Positions 9,391 to 22,800 of a stretch of DNA of 64,000 nucleotides are shown one piece after another. The stretch's first letter is position 1, and the number at the start of each line of letters is the position of its first letter. Source of the stretch: Callaeas wilsoni (taxonomy: Eukaryota > Chordata > Aves > Passeriformes > Callaeidae); contig VWPU01004214.1 in NCBI GenBank assembly GCA_013398955.1, forward strand, positions 1-64,000. Direction: 5' to 3'. Below the pieces are notes generated by a model. It was not told the DNA's origin. It ran no database searches and saw nothing but the letters and a program-made list of their open reading frames with translations. The translations under genes were made by a program, and so were the position numbers.

Positions 9391-12300
9391 TTTGCTGCTA
9401 AAACCCTCTGGCTACAGCACTGGCTCAGCAAATTTCTAGTAGAGCATACAGCATGGTAGAGCTGTGCAGGAGACCCTAAGGTCCACCATGGTCTGCTGGA
9501 GCTGGTAGTCACTGTAAGATCTGCCTTCTATCTGTTTGGACTCCCAGCCCAATCCCATAAAGACCTTTTGGTTACTGCTGCTTTGAAATAAGCTGGACCC
9601 CTGCCTCTTCATAGCTCTCACTGCTGTTATCAAAGAGAGAAACACCAAGGAAATCAGACCCTCCAGGCTGCCACCAGAGAGGCAGAGGAGCAAGGAGCAC
9701 TACAGGCACAGGGTATTGCAAGCACCTGTTGTGCAGCAATAGTAAGACCAAGAGTCCTTATTGCACCTCTGGGCTAACCTAGAGATGAGGTTCATTGGCC
9801 AGGCCATTGATGTTCATTATTTCTGCTCCCCAGTCTGGGCTTCCAGGACTTGGGATGTGACCTGAACTCAGGTGCCCTCCATGGTCATACAGCCTCTCTG
9901 TGAAAGCAGTTTCATGTACACTTACACTCACGCTGCCCCATGGCACCTCTGTAAGTAAAGCTCTGCAGAAAGCTATTTCAGGACCCAACACGACTCTCCC
10001 TGATGTCAGGACCAATTAGTTATATCCTGCAAAGGAGAAAAAGTCTACTAAAGCTAGCTCTGGTGAGACAATGACATTAAGATGTTCCAGGTGCTCATAT
10101 GGGTTCCCCAAGTGAACGAGGAGCTAAACATAGCCCTGGGAAAGGGAGGGGGATGGCTGCTATCCTCTGTGCTGAGGTCTCCTAGGGCAGTCATCTCTTG
10201 CGTGGGCCATCCCTTCTCTTTTGTGCTCTGACCTTCCCTTGCTCTGTCCCTACGCAGACTATAGCTCCTGCACTAGGGCTGTAGCTGAGATCAGTCTGGG
10301 CTCAGCTTGGTGGACTTGGTTCCTGCTTTATCCCACTCACCTGGGCCATCAAATCTCACTGTTATTTTCCAAGGAAATACCCATTTGAAAGAGAAAAAGG
10401 AAAAAATAATTAGTCAAAATAGTGAGAGACAGAGAATTTTAGGCATTTCATATTCTCATTGTCCTCCCCCACAATGGTATTATCCTTCTCTAAATAGATG
10501 CTGAGCTGAAGACATAACAACACCATACTTCCCCCAAATAGCTCGAGTGAAACAAATACAGGAAGTTTGAAGGGGTTGGAGCAGAGCTGTGGCCAGACAG
10601 GAGCCTGGGCACCCCCATGGGTTCCTTGGGGCCATGGAGGCTTCACAGGACTGCTAGCTGAGCTGCAGTGAGCCAAGACCGGGGCTCTTGCCCTCCATAA
10701 AATAGGGGGTGCTGCCCTCTCACTGCAAAAGAACTAATATGGGAGGTCCTGGCCCTTAGTCCCTGTGTCTGGTCCTGGTGCTGTCTCCCATACCTAGGAA
10801 AGCACCAGCAGGGCAGCCCTGAAATGTGGCAAAGGCAGCTGCAGAGACACAGACTCCACAGCCCATGACAGCTCGGTCCCAAAAGCTGGTGGCGGTGGGC
10901 TGGTCTGTCTGCTCCTGGCACAGTGCAGCCCACTGGGAGCACCCACCAGCCTGAACAGCCCCGGTGCCAGCGCCTGCCACGGTGTGATGGGAAGGAAACT
11001 GGTGTCCTCTGGTTGGGTGCAGCTGAGTTCTGCTGCTGGCACCGGTGCCTGCTGCGGTGTGGGGAGCCCTGCTGCTCCCACTGTGCCATGCATGGGGTGA
11101 CGGGGACACCCCAGTCCTGAGCAGCTGCCACAGGGAGTTGCTTCATACGGGAGCTTGAGGTTCCCCTGTCACACCTGCGTGCTGTGGGGACAGCACTCCG
11201 TGCCCTCTTCCCAAAGCCAGGGTGACATTCTGTCTCCCAGGCCAGTGCCAAGCCTCACCAAGTACCTGGGGCTGTGCTGGGACCCCCGGCAGGAGCTGTT
11301 TTATCAGGACCAGGGTTATCACATGCGAGGGCAAAGCCCCCGGCAAGAGCCATGCTGAGACAGGCAGACGTGGTTCGCCCCTGGGAAGAGGCAGCCCCTC
11401 CAGACAGCATCTGCCTGCAATCCCTGCGAGCCTGGACTAGGTTCAGCTTTAGAGCAGGGCGCAGTCACTGCTGCTGGGAGTCACAGCACTTTAGCAACTT
11501 TTCACAATTGTGTTTAACGGCAGAACCATCGGTAAGGCACTCGGAGGTGCAGTTAGACCTTCCGTCCCTGAGGAATACTGTTAACCGAAACCAAAGCACA
11601 GAGGCAAGGAAATTGCCCGATGAAGTAGTTTGGTAATTGTGAAAAACAAGAACTTGTCTTCTTTGTCTTGCAACAGCAAATTGCACAACATGACCTGCAG
11701 TGGCTTCAGCTTGGCAGGTTTTCAGGAGGAGGTTGTGGGGTGACTTAAAATCCACACTGTGAGGAGGGAAATGATTCCAAGCCTGCTATGGACTGTATGG
11801 TATCCATAAGGAAAGTGGCAATGGGTGATGGAGGTGGCAGTGTTTGTGCTTGGTTTGCTATTCAGGTGCCCTACCTGGGCATGGGTGAGCTCTCCTCTCC
11901 TGTGTGGGGGCCAGCTCAGAGAGGACCTGGCTCAGCCTCGGGGCTTGCCTGTGTTCCCAGGGTAAGGTGAGCTAACGGCCCACAGTACCAGAGATGCATT
12001 AAGGGAGAGGAGCTTTTATGAGCTCATTTTGCTGGGTTGTTTTAAGAACTATTATGGTGATGATGACCTTTAGCTCTGTAATATAAAAATACTCTTTGTC
12101 AAGGTAAAGAGATGCTCTGCAAGTCAACCCAAGGTGGAAGGAGAAGAAAAGTCACTAGGAGAGGTCAGTTAGGATTAATTGCTTGTCCTGCTGTCATCCC
12201 TACGTACCCCAGGCCCAGACATCAGCTGGATGTGCAAGGTGAAGGACAAAAAAATAGAAGACAAAAATAGGTAGTGCTGAGAGGAACCAGCAGCAGATAC

Positions 12301-13770
12301 CAGAAAGAGCCCAGGCCAGGAGAGCAAGCTCAATCTGAGGTCACTCTCCTTCCCCTCTTCTGATTCCTTTCCTCCCGAGGTGCTGCTGCCTCATCCTGGC
12401 TTTTTCATTCAGATGCAAATGGGAATGCTCCAGCATGAGGTAAAGGCTGCTGACACCTAATTGAACTCACAGAAGTCTTGGCTTCTAAGAGGAAAATGAA
12501 AAAAATAATCCGACAAAAATCTTCCATTTCTGTTTTGTCCCAGTTTTAAATGGTAAAATCTGCGCTTTCTTCTCACCTATTGTTGCAAAACTAAACCAGT
12601 TTCAGCCTCTCACCTTACTTAACCACGGGCTGCCTCCACGCAGAGCTGCTGAGTGCAGCACGAAATGAAAGCCCTCACTTGGCCTAGAAACCTGGAATGT
12701 GTGAACCTCGTTAAAACGCACACAGGGAGCTGGGCTTTGAAGTGCAGTGAAGCCAAAAGCCAGCAAGCCCCCAAAGGATGCTGTGTGGCTGTTCCCAAGA
12801 CGAGCAGCACACCTCCAGCTGAGAGACATGCTGTACCTGACAGTCCTGTAATGCCTCCCGATAACAGCCCTGGCCTAGAAATAGCTCAGTGCTAGATGAT
12901 GCTCTCAAGAGACTGATGAATGTTGCTGACTCTCTGCAGCATCCCAGCAGCTGGGTCCTGCCTGGTCGCACTGCCCCTTGGCTCACCAGCACCAGGCCCT
13001 TCCTTGAGGACCTGCAGCACCCTTGTCTGATGAGCACCGAGTTTTGCTCAGCTGGGATGGAGGGAAAACATCTTTGGTTCTGCAAACATTGCAGGCACAT
13101 TATCCTCCCCTGGGGCTCTGCCTCCCTGAGCAAATCCAGATGCAGAGCTGCCAGGATAGTGTTTCCCTTTCTTTTTGGAGATGTGACCCTAGGAAGGGAA
13201 TGAGCTCTGTCACCTCCTCCTCCAGCTGGGAGAACACCAGTGCTCAGCAGTGCCAGCTGGTGACTTCCCGGTGTCACCATGTCCTGCTCAGCCATGGGCT
13301 GCACACCCCCACTGGACTCTGTGGGGCCAGAGATGCTGCAACAATGAAACCTGAGGCCACTCCAGCCCCATTCCCAGCCCTCTACATACCCTGGGGCTGC
13401 TGCCACTCTGAGCTGGCTGTAGGGTGCTGCCCCCCAAGTCATCCCAGATCCTCCTCCATCCAGTGGCAGGTGGCTCCTGGAAAAGCCCCGGCCTCAGCCA
13501 GGAGCGAGATGGTTGGTGAGCCCTGGATATGGGACAGCGAAGGTGACTGCAATCTGCCAAGTTCCTCCTGCCATTCAGCCAGATCCATGCTCTTGGCTGC
13601 TGTGCAGGATCTCTGTGCAAATCTGAACAGCTGCTGCACTGCATTTCCCAAGTGGCCACTGTTTATTAATGAACAAAGTGAGCCCTCACCCATGCGACCA
13701 GCACTCACCAGCAATTCTGCACAGCAACCTGCAGTGCTGGAGGATTGAAGTCCAGAAAGCAATTCTCCTA
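9391..13770. other. Intergenic DNA, no gene seen
   Basis: No recognisable coding exon. Open frames of 241-243 codons overlap on opposite strands at 12711-13748, but neither product resembles a family I know and both are rich in Ser/Cys/His/Trp, typical of unselected GC-rich sequence. About 12000-12110 and 12470-12600 are AT-richer, with a possible conserved-element look. Confidence 0.5.
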
Positions 13771-13817
13771 TCCATCCATCCATCCATCCATCCATCCATC
13801 CATCCATCCATCCATCC
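13771..13817. repeat. (TCCA)n microsatellite
   Basis: An uninterrupted tetranucleotide run of nearly 12 copies (47 bp). It produces IHPS repeats on the + strand and MDGW repeats on the - strand in spurious open frames. Confidence 0.97.
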
Positions 13818-16800
13818 CCTCTCTTTGCAGAAAAGGCAGGGATGCTCCTCCTCTCAGCAGGTAATGTAGAGAGGATAATTCACTTATGAAGTAATTCATG
13901 TTATTAATACTGTGCTTTTTATTTTTTTAGGTTCTGTGTAATTGCTCCCCTGCTCTGACTCATGCTGTTCCAGGGAGTAAGATCTGTGCACTGTATTAGC
14001 ACTGCCTGCAAGATGCATGAGCTCCTTAGGTCCTGCCTCGCCTGGCTGAGGGGATCATCTCCCCTTCTTTCCACATCAGACCCCAACCTGCCCCTGCAGT
14101 GCAGCAGGAACAGCCTGATCTCTGTAACCTGCCCCAGCTCATGGCCCCAGGCTCCTGCAGCAGCACTGATTTCTCTGCAGTCACTCTACAGGGGAAGCAA
14201 AAAGCTCACTGGTGTCTCTTTCATCTGTGTCCATCTTAAGCACTGGAGAAAGGTGTTATTGGAGCTGAGCAGAACCGTATTTTTTTTTCTTTTTACATGA
14301 TTGAAACTAGAGTTGTATATGCAAAGCCATAAGCTGTGTCTGATGCCTGTCTGCTCTTGTTCACCTGCAGTACCTTTCAAATAGTGCCCCAGATCAGCAC
14401 CATTGGGGCCTGATTTGCACCCAGAGATCTCCAGAGACCCCAAGCCTTCCCCCTCCCCAGTTTGCTGTCCACAAGACCCATTGCATTGCTCCCAGAGGCT
14501 GGGCAGACAAAGGCTGTATGTGAGCAGCCTGGTCTCTGACCCAAACTCCAGCTCCATGACAGGGCTGCCAGCCTCAGCCCCCCATTCCAGGAGTTCATTG
14601 AGTTGCCACTATCAAATCCCTCCCTCAAGGACAGGGCATTTTGCTCAGTCACAGCTCTCGTATCTTCACTACAGGTGATGTATCCCATACTGTGGGGGCT
14701 GAGGGCTGTTACTGACACAACAGCTCTCATCATCCGACATCTGCAGTGAGATGACAGCATTTCCACAGAGTCCAGCACGGCGCGTTTGGCTCACTGCTAG
14801 GGTTGCCTCAGTTTCCCTTCTAGGTGGCTAAGCCAGGAGCCAGCACCCACATGCCTCTGTGCTCCCTCCACGGGAGTGCAGCAATGACCCTGCCACTCAT
14901 GCACGTTCCCTTTGGCTCCTGGATTCCATCACCTTGTCTGTGGGTTGGGGAACCATGACCCACAACAGCACCATGTGCAGGGCCAGCAGGACTGCCAGGG
15001 GTGTGTGCCGAGGCTTCTGACAGTGAGGCCAATGCCATCCTGCATTGCCACCCTCTGCCAGCCCTCTCCCTGACAGGGCCTGGAGGCAGGGGATGCTCTG
15101 CCTGGGGCTGGCATGCGTGGCAGCTGGAGATGTTTTAGGTAGCTGTCCAGAGGGTCTGCTGGGCAACCAGGTTGTATGAGTTATTTATAAGCTACGGGAG
15201 GGAAGCGGTGATAAATAATACATTGGCACTCTCACATTCTGCATGCATGTGTCTACAGATAAATATTTCATTCTCCAGGAATACACATAGATGCCTGTTG
15301 ATAAATAAAAATTGGAAAATGTTCTATTGGATGGTTTTAAATATGACTCTCCCCTTGCATCTGAAGAACATGGTGTACCTGGTGTAGAGCACAAAGATGC
15401 TAATTTCCCTCAGCAGAGGCTGCCTTAAATGTATCACTGCAGCACACTGGGCACGGTGCCTAGTGTAGCACACACACCCCAGAAACATACGGCCCTGGCT
15501 TTTCCTTCCACACCATTATTTTAACATCACTTTTATAACAACACTATTCAAGCAGCTTTTCTAATTATACCTTGCACTGACTGGGCTCAGGACACAGCAG
15601 TCAGCCTTCTAAATATTAGCAGAGAGACCCAGAAGGCAGCACATTTCCTCTTGTAAGTGTCATTGGAATTTGCAGTGTGCTCAGGCGTGACTGGTGATGC
15701 CAAGCTTGTTACTGCTGTTTAATTAGGCAGGTGGCTTCTCCCATTGGAAAAACATGAGATACTGAGTGGGGTATGAGCAAACCCACCAGCCCTGCCAGCA
15801 GCATGGAGCTGCCATGTGCTGCTTCCTACACCTCTTGGGGACCCAGGGTGCTCCTGGGCTTGAAGGCAGCTGGAGGGAGATGCAGCCCTCTCCCCAGAGA
15901 GCACTTGCCCTCAGTGCTTGCAGCTTGGAAAGCCTCAGAGCCCACGATCCAGGGCCAGCACCCACATGCAGATTTGGCCTCTGCCAGCCCAGCACCAAGA
16001 GCAGGTGAAGGAGTTGTTTTTCCCCTAAATATGGTTTCTAGAGCAGGTCACTCCTGGCTGTCTCTGAATGCAGTGCTGGAAGTGGATTTAGCAGGGTCAT
16101 TGTTCAACTTGGCCTTCATGGAGAAGGCCGTGGGCTGCAGATGCCCCAGCAGAAGCCTCTGGCACAGCCTGGGCAAGCAGCACACGGCCGGCAAACAACT
16201 GAGTGCAGATCACGCCGTGCCTGGCTGGTTCACCAGGAGACGCCTATGCAGCATACTGACATATTTGGAATGTTTCCAGTGGCTGGATTTGGCTGCACTG
16301 ACTTGTGATCTTTTATGAGTAACCCTTTTTGGTGCCCAGTTATCACAGCTGGCTACTGTGCCATGCTGGCTCTGGTCCCAGCAGCATGCAGGAAGCTCCC
16401 AGCACCCACTACACCATGCTTTGTGCCCCCACCCAGAGCAACAACGAGGGATTTCCCACCTGGAAATCCCAGGGACTGCGCCAGGCTGCAGCAGCAGAGC
16501 TTGGTGGGGAGATTTTGATCTGTCGGCCAGGGCTTGTCCCCATCAGCGGTCCCAAGCAGGGATGCAACACATCAAAGGGGAAGGAGGAATAGCTCCTGCT
16601 GAGCACAGCAGGGCTCCGTGCCACGAGAGACTGCCTCAGGCCCCTGGGAAAGGCAAGGTGCAGGGAGCTGCTGCCCCGGGGAGGGGAGGCTCCAAGGAGC
16701 AGTGGGGCAGATCCAGGCTCAAGGAGATAAAACAGGGAAGATGGTCCAAGGAAGGAACAAGAGCAAGGAGGCAGTGGTGGGAAAGCCAATCAGGAGGCAG

Positions 16801-19790
16801 TGTGCCTCCAAGAGCATGTCTTGTGCTTTCTGGAGCCATGAGACACCAAGTCACCAGGGTTGGCAATGAAATTGTAGCCACGTTTCTTTCTTGGCATTCC
16901 CTGATGGGCATTTTATCCCAAGCTCCCCCAGGAAACTGCTCTGCCAGCCAGAGGAGTTAGAACACGTGAAACTCCATAGGGAGTAGGGAAGCCCTGCAGG
17001 GTGCAGGACTATTCCAAGAGGTGCTGCAACTCAGGTTTTGGAAACTGGACTGCCAAGGAGACACACCTGACAGTGTATTGGGGGATGCACAAAGCACCCC
17101 GAACCTGCCAAGAACCTGTGGACGTGGTGGTGCAGGATTGCACCTTGCAAAACATGACTCGGCAGGCAGTGGGGAGAAGTGCTTTGATGTCGTGTCAGCC
17201 AGCTGGAATTACAGCCCCATCCGCTCTTCCTTGAGGAAGATCTGCATCCCTGGGAGGAGGCTTTCAGACAGGAGGGCACCACGTTGACACCAACAGGGGC
17301 TGCACTGCCTGCTCACTCTGAACATGGACTGCCATCCCTGCTCATGCTGTACCTTCATCCCCTGGCACCTTCTCCCACTCGCCATGTGGCATCACTGCCA
17401 ACTGCCAGGAGAAGTTCATTTTGCCCATCTTCCTCCTTGGCAAAGATTTTTTTGTGTGGTAGCACCTTTTGCTTTTCCCCCATCTGGTACTTGCATGAAG
17501 CACACAGATCATTTTGTTAAGCCTAGGAAGTCTGAAGTCACAGTACATGTAACTAATGGAGGAAGTGTGAGAATTTTATTTCTAGTCTGATCTAATCCCT
17601 ATGCTTCAGGTCCCCATTTCTTCCAGCTCCATTAGGAAATTCCCATGCTGTGTAATATGGCAAGAAATAGAAGGAAGATACATTGCACCCAAGCCTCATC
17701 TCATCCTACTTTAATATTGGTTTATCACACTGAATAAACTGGAGTAATTGTGCAGAAAATTGCTCCATCCACATCATGCCCATCACACATGAGGATTTTC
17801 TGCTCTGAGTAACTTGCTATCACCAGTGGCCAGACCCACCTCTGACAGTATTTTCCTGGGAACACCAGGCAGTGTAAGGGTGCTCTGGGGGCCAGGGGCT
17901 CTACCCCCAGGACAGCAGGGCAGGGCCCCACAGTGGGACAGAGCAGGACACGGGGGGCAGTCCCACTGCCAGGCTGCCCCAAGGTGGAGGTCAAGGTGGA
18001 AAGCCCACCTGCAGGTCTGGACCAGAGCTGCCCATGGCCAGGCAGGCACGGCATATTGGTGCTCTTCTCTTTACTGCTGGTTTGGAGAGTGATGCCATCG
18101 CAGTGGTGGGGTAGGGGAAAAACCACCATCTCCCCAGGAATATGTGCCTCCTCTGATGGGTGTCTGCAGGCAGGGCAGGCTCTGACCAGTGCCCAAGCCT
18201 GGGGCTTTGTTCCCTGCAGGACACTGACCCCACATCCTGTTCCTGCTGGTCCTGGAAGGGGGGTGCTGGATGGCAGGGACAGGCACAAGCAGGTCACAAG
18301 GACAAGTGACTGAAATGTCCTATATAACAGCGTGTGGGAGAAAAGCCTCCACCCCAAGGACTCTTGTACTGCCTGTGACAACCAGAAAGGGAATAAAAAT
18401 AGTGCCTATTGTTGAGTGCAGGCAGCAGGCTGCGGCAGGGTTGTGTAATGGTACCAGACACCACGGGCTGCCTCTCCCACAGATAGCAGGGTTATGTGGG
18501 TCAGCTGGGCACAGCCCAATCTGGGGCCAGGTGACAGTGGTCGCTGGTGGACAGGAGGGGTACCCAGCCACTGTCCTAATGCCCAGCTGGACGCCCCCAG
18601 GCTCCAGTCTGGGGCTGCTGCCAGCAGCTGGCACAATTCTCTGCTGTGTTGCCCCAGCCTGCCCTTCTCTGGAGCAGACCAGGTCCTGCACCTCTCCTCT
18701 AGCCCTAAACAGCACACCAGCTCTCCTCTGGATGCTATTCACTTCCCCTGCCTCCTCCCAAGCCAAAGAGCCCAAAGCCAGCCAGGAGCAGCCTCACCAC
18801 TGCCCAGTGAAGGAGACACTCCCCACTGTGTCCTGCTCCACTCAAGGGATACATTTCCCCCTAATCCTGGTCTGCAAAACTGTGAGATTAAGAAGGGGAA
18901 GAGTTTCCCAGCAGCCAGCATGGCATCAGCAGGAGCCAGGCCAGCTGGACTTGCAGCTGTGCCAGGACAGCCCTGCTCCTGTCCTCGCCCTGTGCACTGT
19001 CAGATTTTGCAGCTGGTGAGCTGCTGTGCTTTGCTGATTGGCTCACATATTGCTTTCTGATAACATGCTTCTGTCAAGTGTTTCAGCAAAACCAAGAATT
19101 TGCTTTTTTATGGATTAAACACAGGTCTGTTGACACCAGGAGGAGCTGGTCTCTGGCCAGAGGTGTGGCTGCAGGGTAAGTGGGTCAGGGAAGTGGCTTT
19201 CACAGACACCAGCCAGAGCTTGGAGCTGCCTGCCCACTAGAGATCATGCCCGGCACTCTGAAATCATTTGCAGACGTGGCTCAGCACAGGCAAGTGCCAA
19301 CTGCTAAGGTATTAGTGGGTTTTGATGTACCACTATGTCTTAACCTGATCAGAAACCCCTGGCTGTCAGTGGGCTTGGGTGGGAGTCAGACAGGGTCCAG
19401 GAAAGGGTGCAAAGCAGGTCAGTGTGACTGTCAGATCCACCGAGCACCAGCCTGACCCGCATTAGGGACTCAGAAAGGATGAGCACACACATCTGCAAGG
19501 CAAGGGCCGGTGGTCTCCCCCAATCTCTGCAACCTGCCACCCCATCTGAGCCCTCTGCTCGCCTTAGTGGCAGCAGAAAGCAAAGGGCACAGGTGATAAA
19601 GGCAGAGACACCAGACATTCATCCCAGCAGTAACCCCCACCTCATTGCTTCCTGACAGCCCTGGGCACAACTTTTCTTATGAAGTGCCAGAGCAAGATGT
19701 TCTCATCTTGCTGTAAATCTTCACTGTACTCACCAGCACTTGAAGTTTGTCCCTACTAAATCCCTGTGCGGCTCTCTCTCTCTATCTGGG
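13818..19790. other. Intergenic DNA, no gene seen
   Basis: Mixed sequence with no recognisable exon, RNA gene or transposon. AT-rich blocks lie at about 13870-13935 and 15175-15370; the second has ATAAATA/ATTTA runs and could be a conserved element. A 249-codon open frame at 18270-19019 (+) overlaps others in different frames and shows no domain. Confidence 0.5.
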
Positions 19791-19794
19791 GAGC

Positions 19795-19884
19795 ATGCAA
19801 ATAACTTTAGAGATGATAAGTCCTTTCTATGTCAACTTTCAGGTTTATTTATACAGCAAAATATCGCTTCATTATAATGCAAAT
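19795..19884 (+). promoter_or_regulatory. Paired octamer (POU-type) motifs
   Basis: Two exact ATGCAAAT octamers in the same orientation lie 82 bp apart (19795-19802 and 19877-19884) in an AT-rich segment that also has TTTATTTATA. This could be a small POU-factor-bound enhancer. The motif match is direct; the function is inferred. Confidence 0.3.
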
Positions 19885-22800
19885 GGAGGAATCACCGGGA
19901 AGCAATCAAAGCAAGCAGGGAGGTTTGTTTGCACCTTTTCATGTCAGACAAGCTGGGATGAAAGGATCAGCCAGCAGGAACCTACAAATGCCACCTACAA
20001 GTGCCACCGTGCTTTTGCCATGCTCATGCGGACAAAGGGCTGGAGCGAAATGGGGCTCCTCTCCGTGCTGGCTCTGTAGATAACCTTCCTGCCCATGGCT
20101 CCTGGCCATTACTTGATCTGCCAGTGCCACCAGAACAGATTCTCATTAGTTGCAACACTTCCCACAGCAGAAACCAGTGTGCTGTCCAGCCAGCTCGGCA
20201 GCTGCCGGGCTCTGTTCAACCCTGCACCCAGCAGCCACCCGGCCCATTGCCCAGCACCTAATCCTGCCCACAGCCCCACGCTCGGTCCTGTCTTCTCATC
20301 CCGCTCCTGTGTCTCCATTGCCACTAAAAAAGCAAAGCCATCTGAGCAGGTCACTGGTTCCCAGGATGGCAAGGGGCTGAGGGCTGTTGGTGCCCTGCCT
20401 GTGCATGCAGCAGGGCAGCACGGTGGGCAGCAAGAAGGAGAAGGACAGCAGGTGCAGCAGCACCAGTGAAAGAGCTGGCGTGGGAGGTCATGGTGCATGC
20501 CAAGCAGTCACCACAAACAGCAGATCACTTTTCCCCAGGGGAAGAGATGGGGACCATGGCCTCCACTCCCCAGTGTGGGAGTGCCCAGATCTCCTCTGGG
20601 CACCCCCAAGAGTGTGTGGGGCATGGGGACAGCATCCCGTCCCCAAAGGCACTGCAGCCACAGGGACACCCTGCAGGGCCGGGGGTGGCAGCTGCTGTTG
20701 GTAAAGCAGGTTGGCCGGTAAAGCAGGTTGCTGATTGCAGCTGGGAAAGCAGGATGCTGTCCTGGGCAGGGAGGCAGGGCTGTGCCCACAGCCCCGGGCT
20801 AGGCACCCGTGGAGCACTGAGGAAAGAGGACCTTTGCCCACTCTCTTCGTGAGCAGAGAGATGGGGCAGGATCTATGGAGGGGCTGCTGGAGGCTCACCA
20901 GCCACAGACCTTTCGTGCTGTAGAGGGCTGGATATTTACAGTTCAAGAGGAAAGCCTCTGGCAGGGCTTAATCCAGCTGAAGCAACTGTGCTTAGATAGA
21001 ATCACTAGGTGCAAATGGCTCATAATGAGGGAGTTTAGTTGGATGAATATTTCTAGAGTAATTGCAGATTTGCTCGATAACACCGGCAGCCTAAATGGGT
21101 TTGCACTATCTCTTATATGGGGAGCAGAGAGCTCAGTGCCTGGTGACAGTGCTCCTGGCCCAGCTCTCAGGGGGTGCCCTGTTCACATCCCCAGACAAAA
21201 AGGGCTGTTTTTCCCTAGGATCTGACTGTCCCTGCTAGGATGCCCACACAGGAAAGGCTCCTACCTAGGCAGCACCAAATATTTAGCTGAAAAGGGTCTT
21301 GAGACATCAGGACACGTATTCCCTCTGTCCTAAAAGGGTGCACTCCCTGCAAACCCCTGGCACAAGCTTGACCTACTCCAAGGGCCTCCCCATAGGAAGA
21401 TGCCGACATTGCAGAAATAATCAGCCTATTTTTAAAGGTTAGGAATGCTCCTAGTAAATCCTCCCCTGAGTTTCCTTCCCCCCAGCTTTTTCTCACCCTC
21501 TGCCTCTCCCCTGAGATAGCAATCAGTGATACCGCAGGTTTAATTAATGTTTTTGACTTCCAGCACAGGGATGTGATTTCTCCTCTGTGCTTTTGCCAGG
21601 AGTGGTCTTATCCTGCCAAACAGGCAGGTAATCTGGGCAGGCAAGACTGGCTTCATAGCTGCAGCTCTAACAAGGTTGTGCCTTTAGGATTTGTGGCAGT
21701 GCTGGCAAGGTGGCAGAGCCCCAGTGCTAGCACCAGGCATCTAGCTGTTGCAAGAAAAGCTGTGAGCTGAGGCAGAGTAATGCCAGGACCTACACAGGGA
21801 GGGAAGGAAGAGGAGGCACTCCTCGGCACGAGGGCAGCCAGGCTGGGTTTCTGTCCAAAAGGATGCCCTGGTGCAGGGAGGGCAGCAGCCAGGATGCTGG
21901 CTTGGTCAAGGGACACAGGACCCAGTGCATTTAACTAGATAATCCTTGCTTTAAAGCAAGAGCAGCATCAGCACTGACCTTGCAAACCTCAAGCCCTTGC
22001 AGTGACTTCTCCCAAAGCAAGGAGGGACAAGCTGAGGCTCCCACAGGACCCCAGCCCATCACTGCTGCAGCCCCTGAGCCCCTACTGCCAGTCTCTGCCA
22101 TGACGCAGCACTGGCGTCAGCATGGGGACACCCAGAGAGTGCTGAGAACAGCTGGCACATTGCTGCTGTCCAGGGCTCTTTCAGGGCCCTTCTAGTTTTG
22201 TCTGAGATACTCAGACAATATAAAATTAGGTTTAGCCTTAGAGCTAAAAAAGAAATGCTAATACCATTCAGCTGAGGGCTAAAGATGGGGCCACATCTAT
22301 TAATAACCCTGTCATTTTCACCCTCTGGAGTGGGATTTCAAGCCAGCCTGCTCCAGCACAGCTGAAGACTCGCTGTTGCTCAAGAGCCACCTTTAGCCAT
22401 GACTCTGTTTCATGCAGGGTGGCAAGAACACTCCATGCTAGTGCTTACTTCTCATTACAGGGATGCTTTTTCTGCTGGGGTGTTTAGTTAGTGCTGATCA
22501 GCAGAGATATGCCATTAGAGCTAAGGCAATCTCTGCTGGTCAGTGTGGTCTGGAAGATGGTCAGGCAGCACTGGGAGCAAGGCAGCACTGAAGGCAGGAG
22601 GAATGGGGAGCTCAGGGCATGGGGTGCACTCAGCAGACACAGGTTGGTCCAGGAGGAACACAGGCTTTGGGTCTCCAGGGACATCAGTGTCAAGCTGGGA
22701 AGGCAATCTGTGCCAGCCAGAGCAGGGAAAGGGGAGAAAGTCTGGACAATTCACAGTGTCATGGGCCTCTTGTTTTCATGCAATGCATGTTGCAGATGAG

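Noticed and set aside
8974..9459. Gln/Ser-rich repeat protein frames (161, 117 and 117 codons)
   Set aside because: All three + frames are open because the minisatellite unit lacks stops; no unique coding sequence flanks them.
12711..13748. 243- and 241-codon frames on opposite strands
   Set aside because: Same reasoning: no family resemblance, rich in Cys/Trp/His/Ser as in unselected translation, and no conserved gene is known here.
18318..18326. TATATAA-like sequence as a promoter
   Set aside because: No CpG island, initiator or downstream gene; a chance AT-rich match.
18270..19060. 249- and 188-codon + strand frames
   Set aside because: Two frames open over the same DNA with no domain; best explained as chance depletion of stops.
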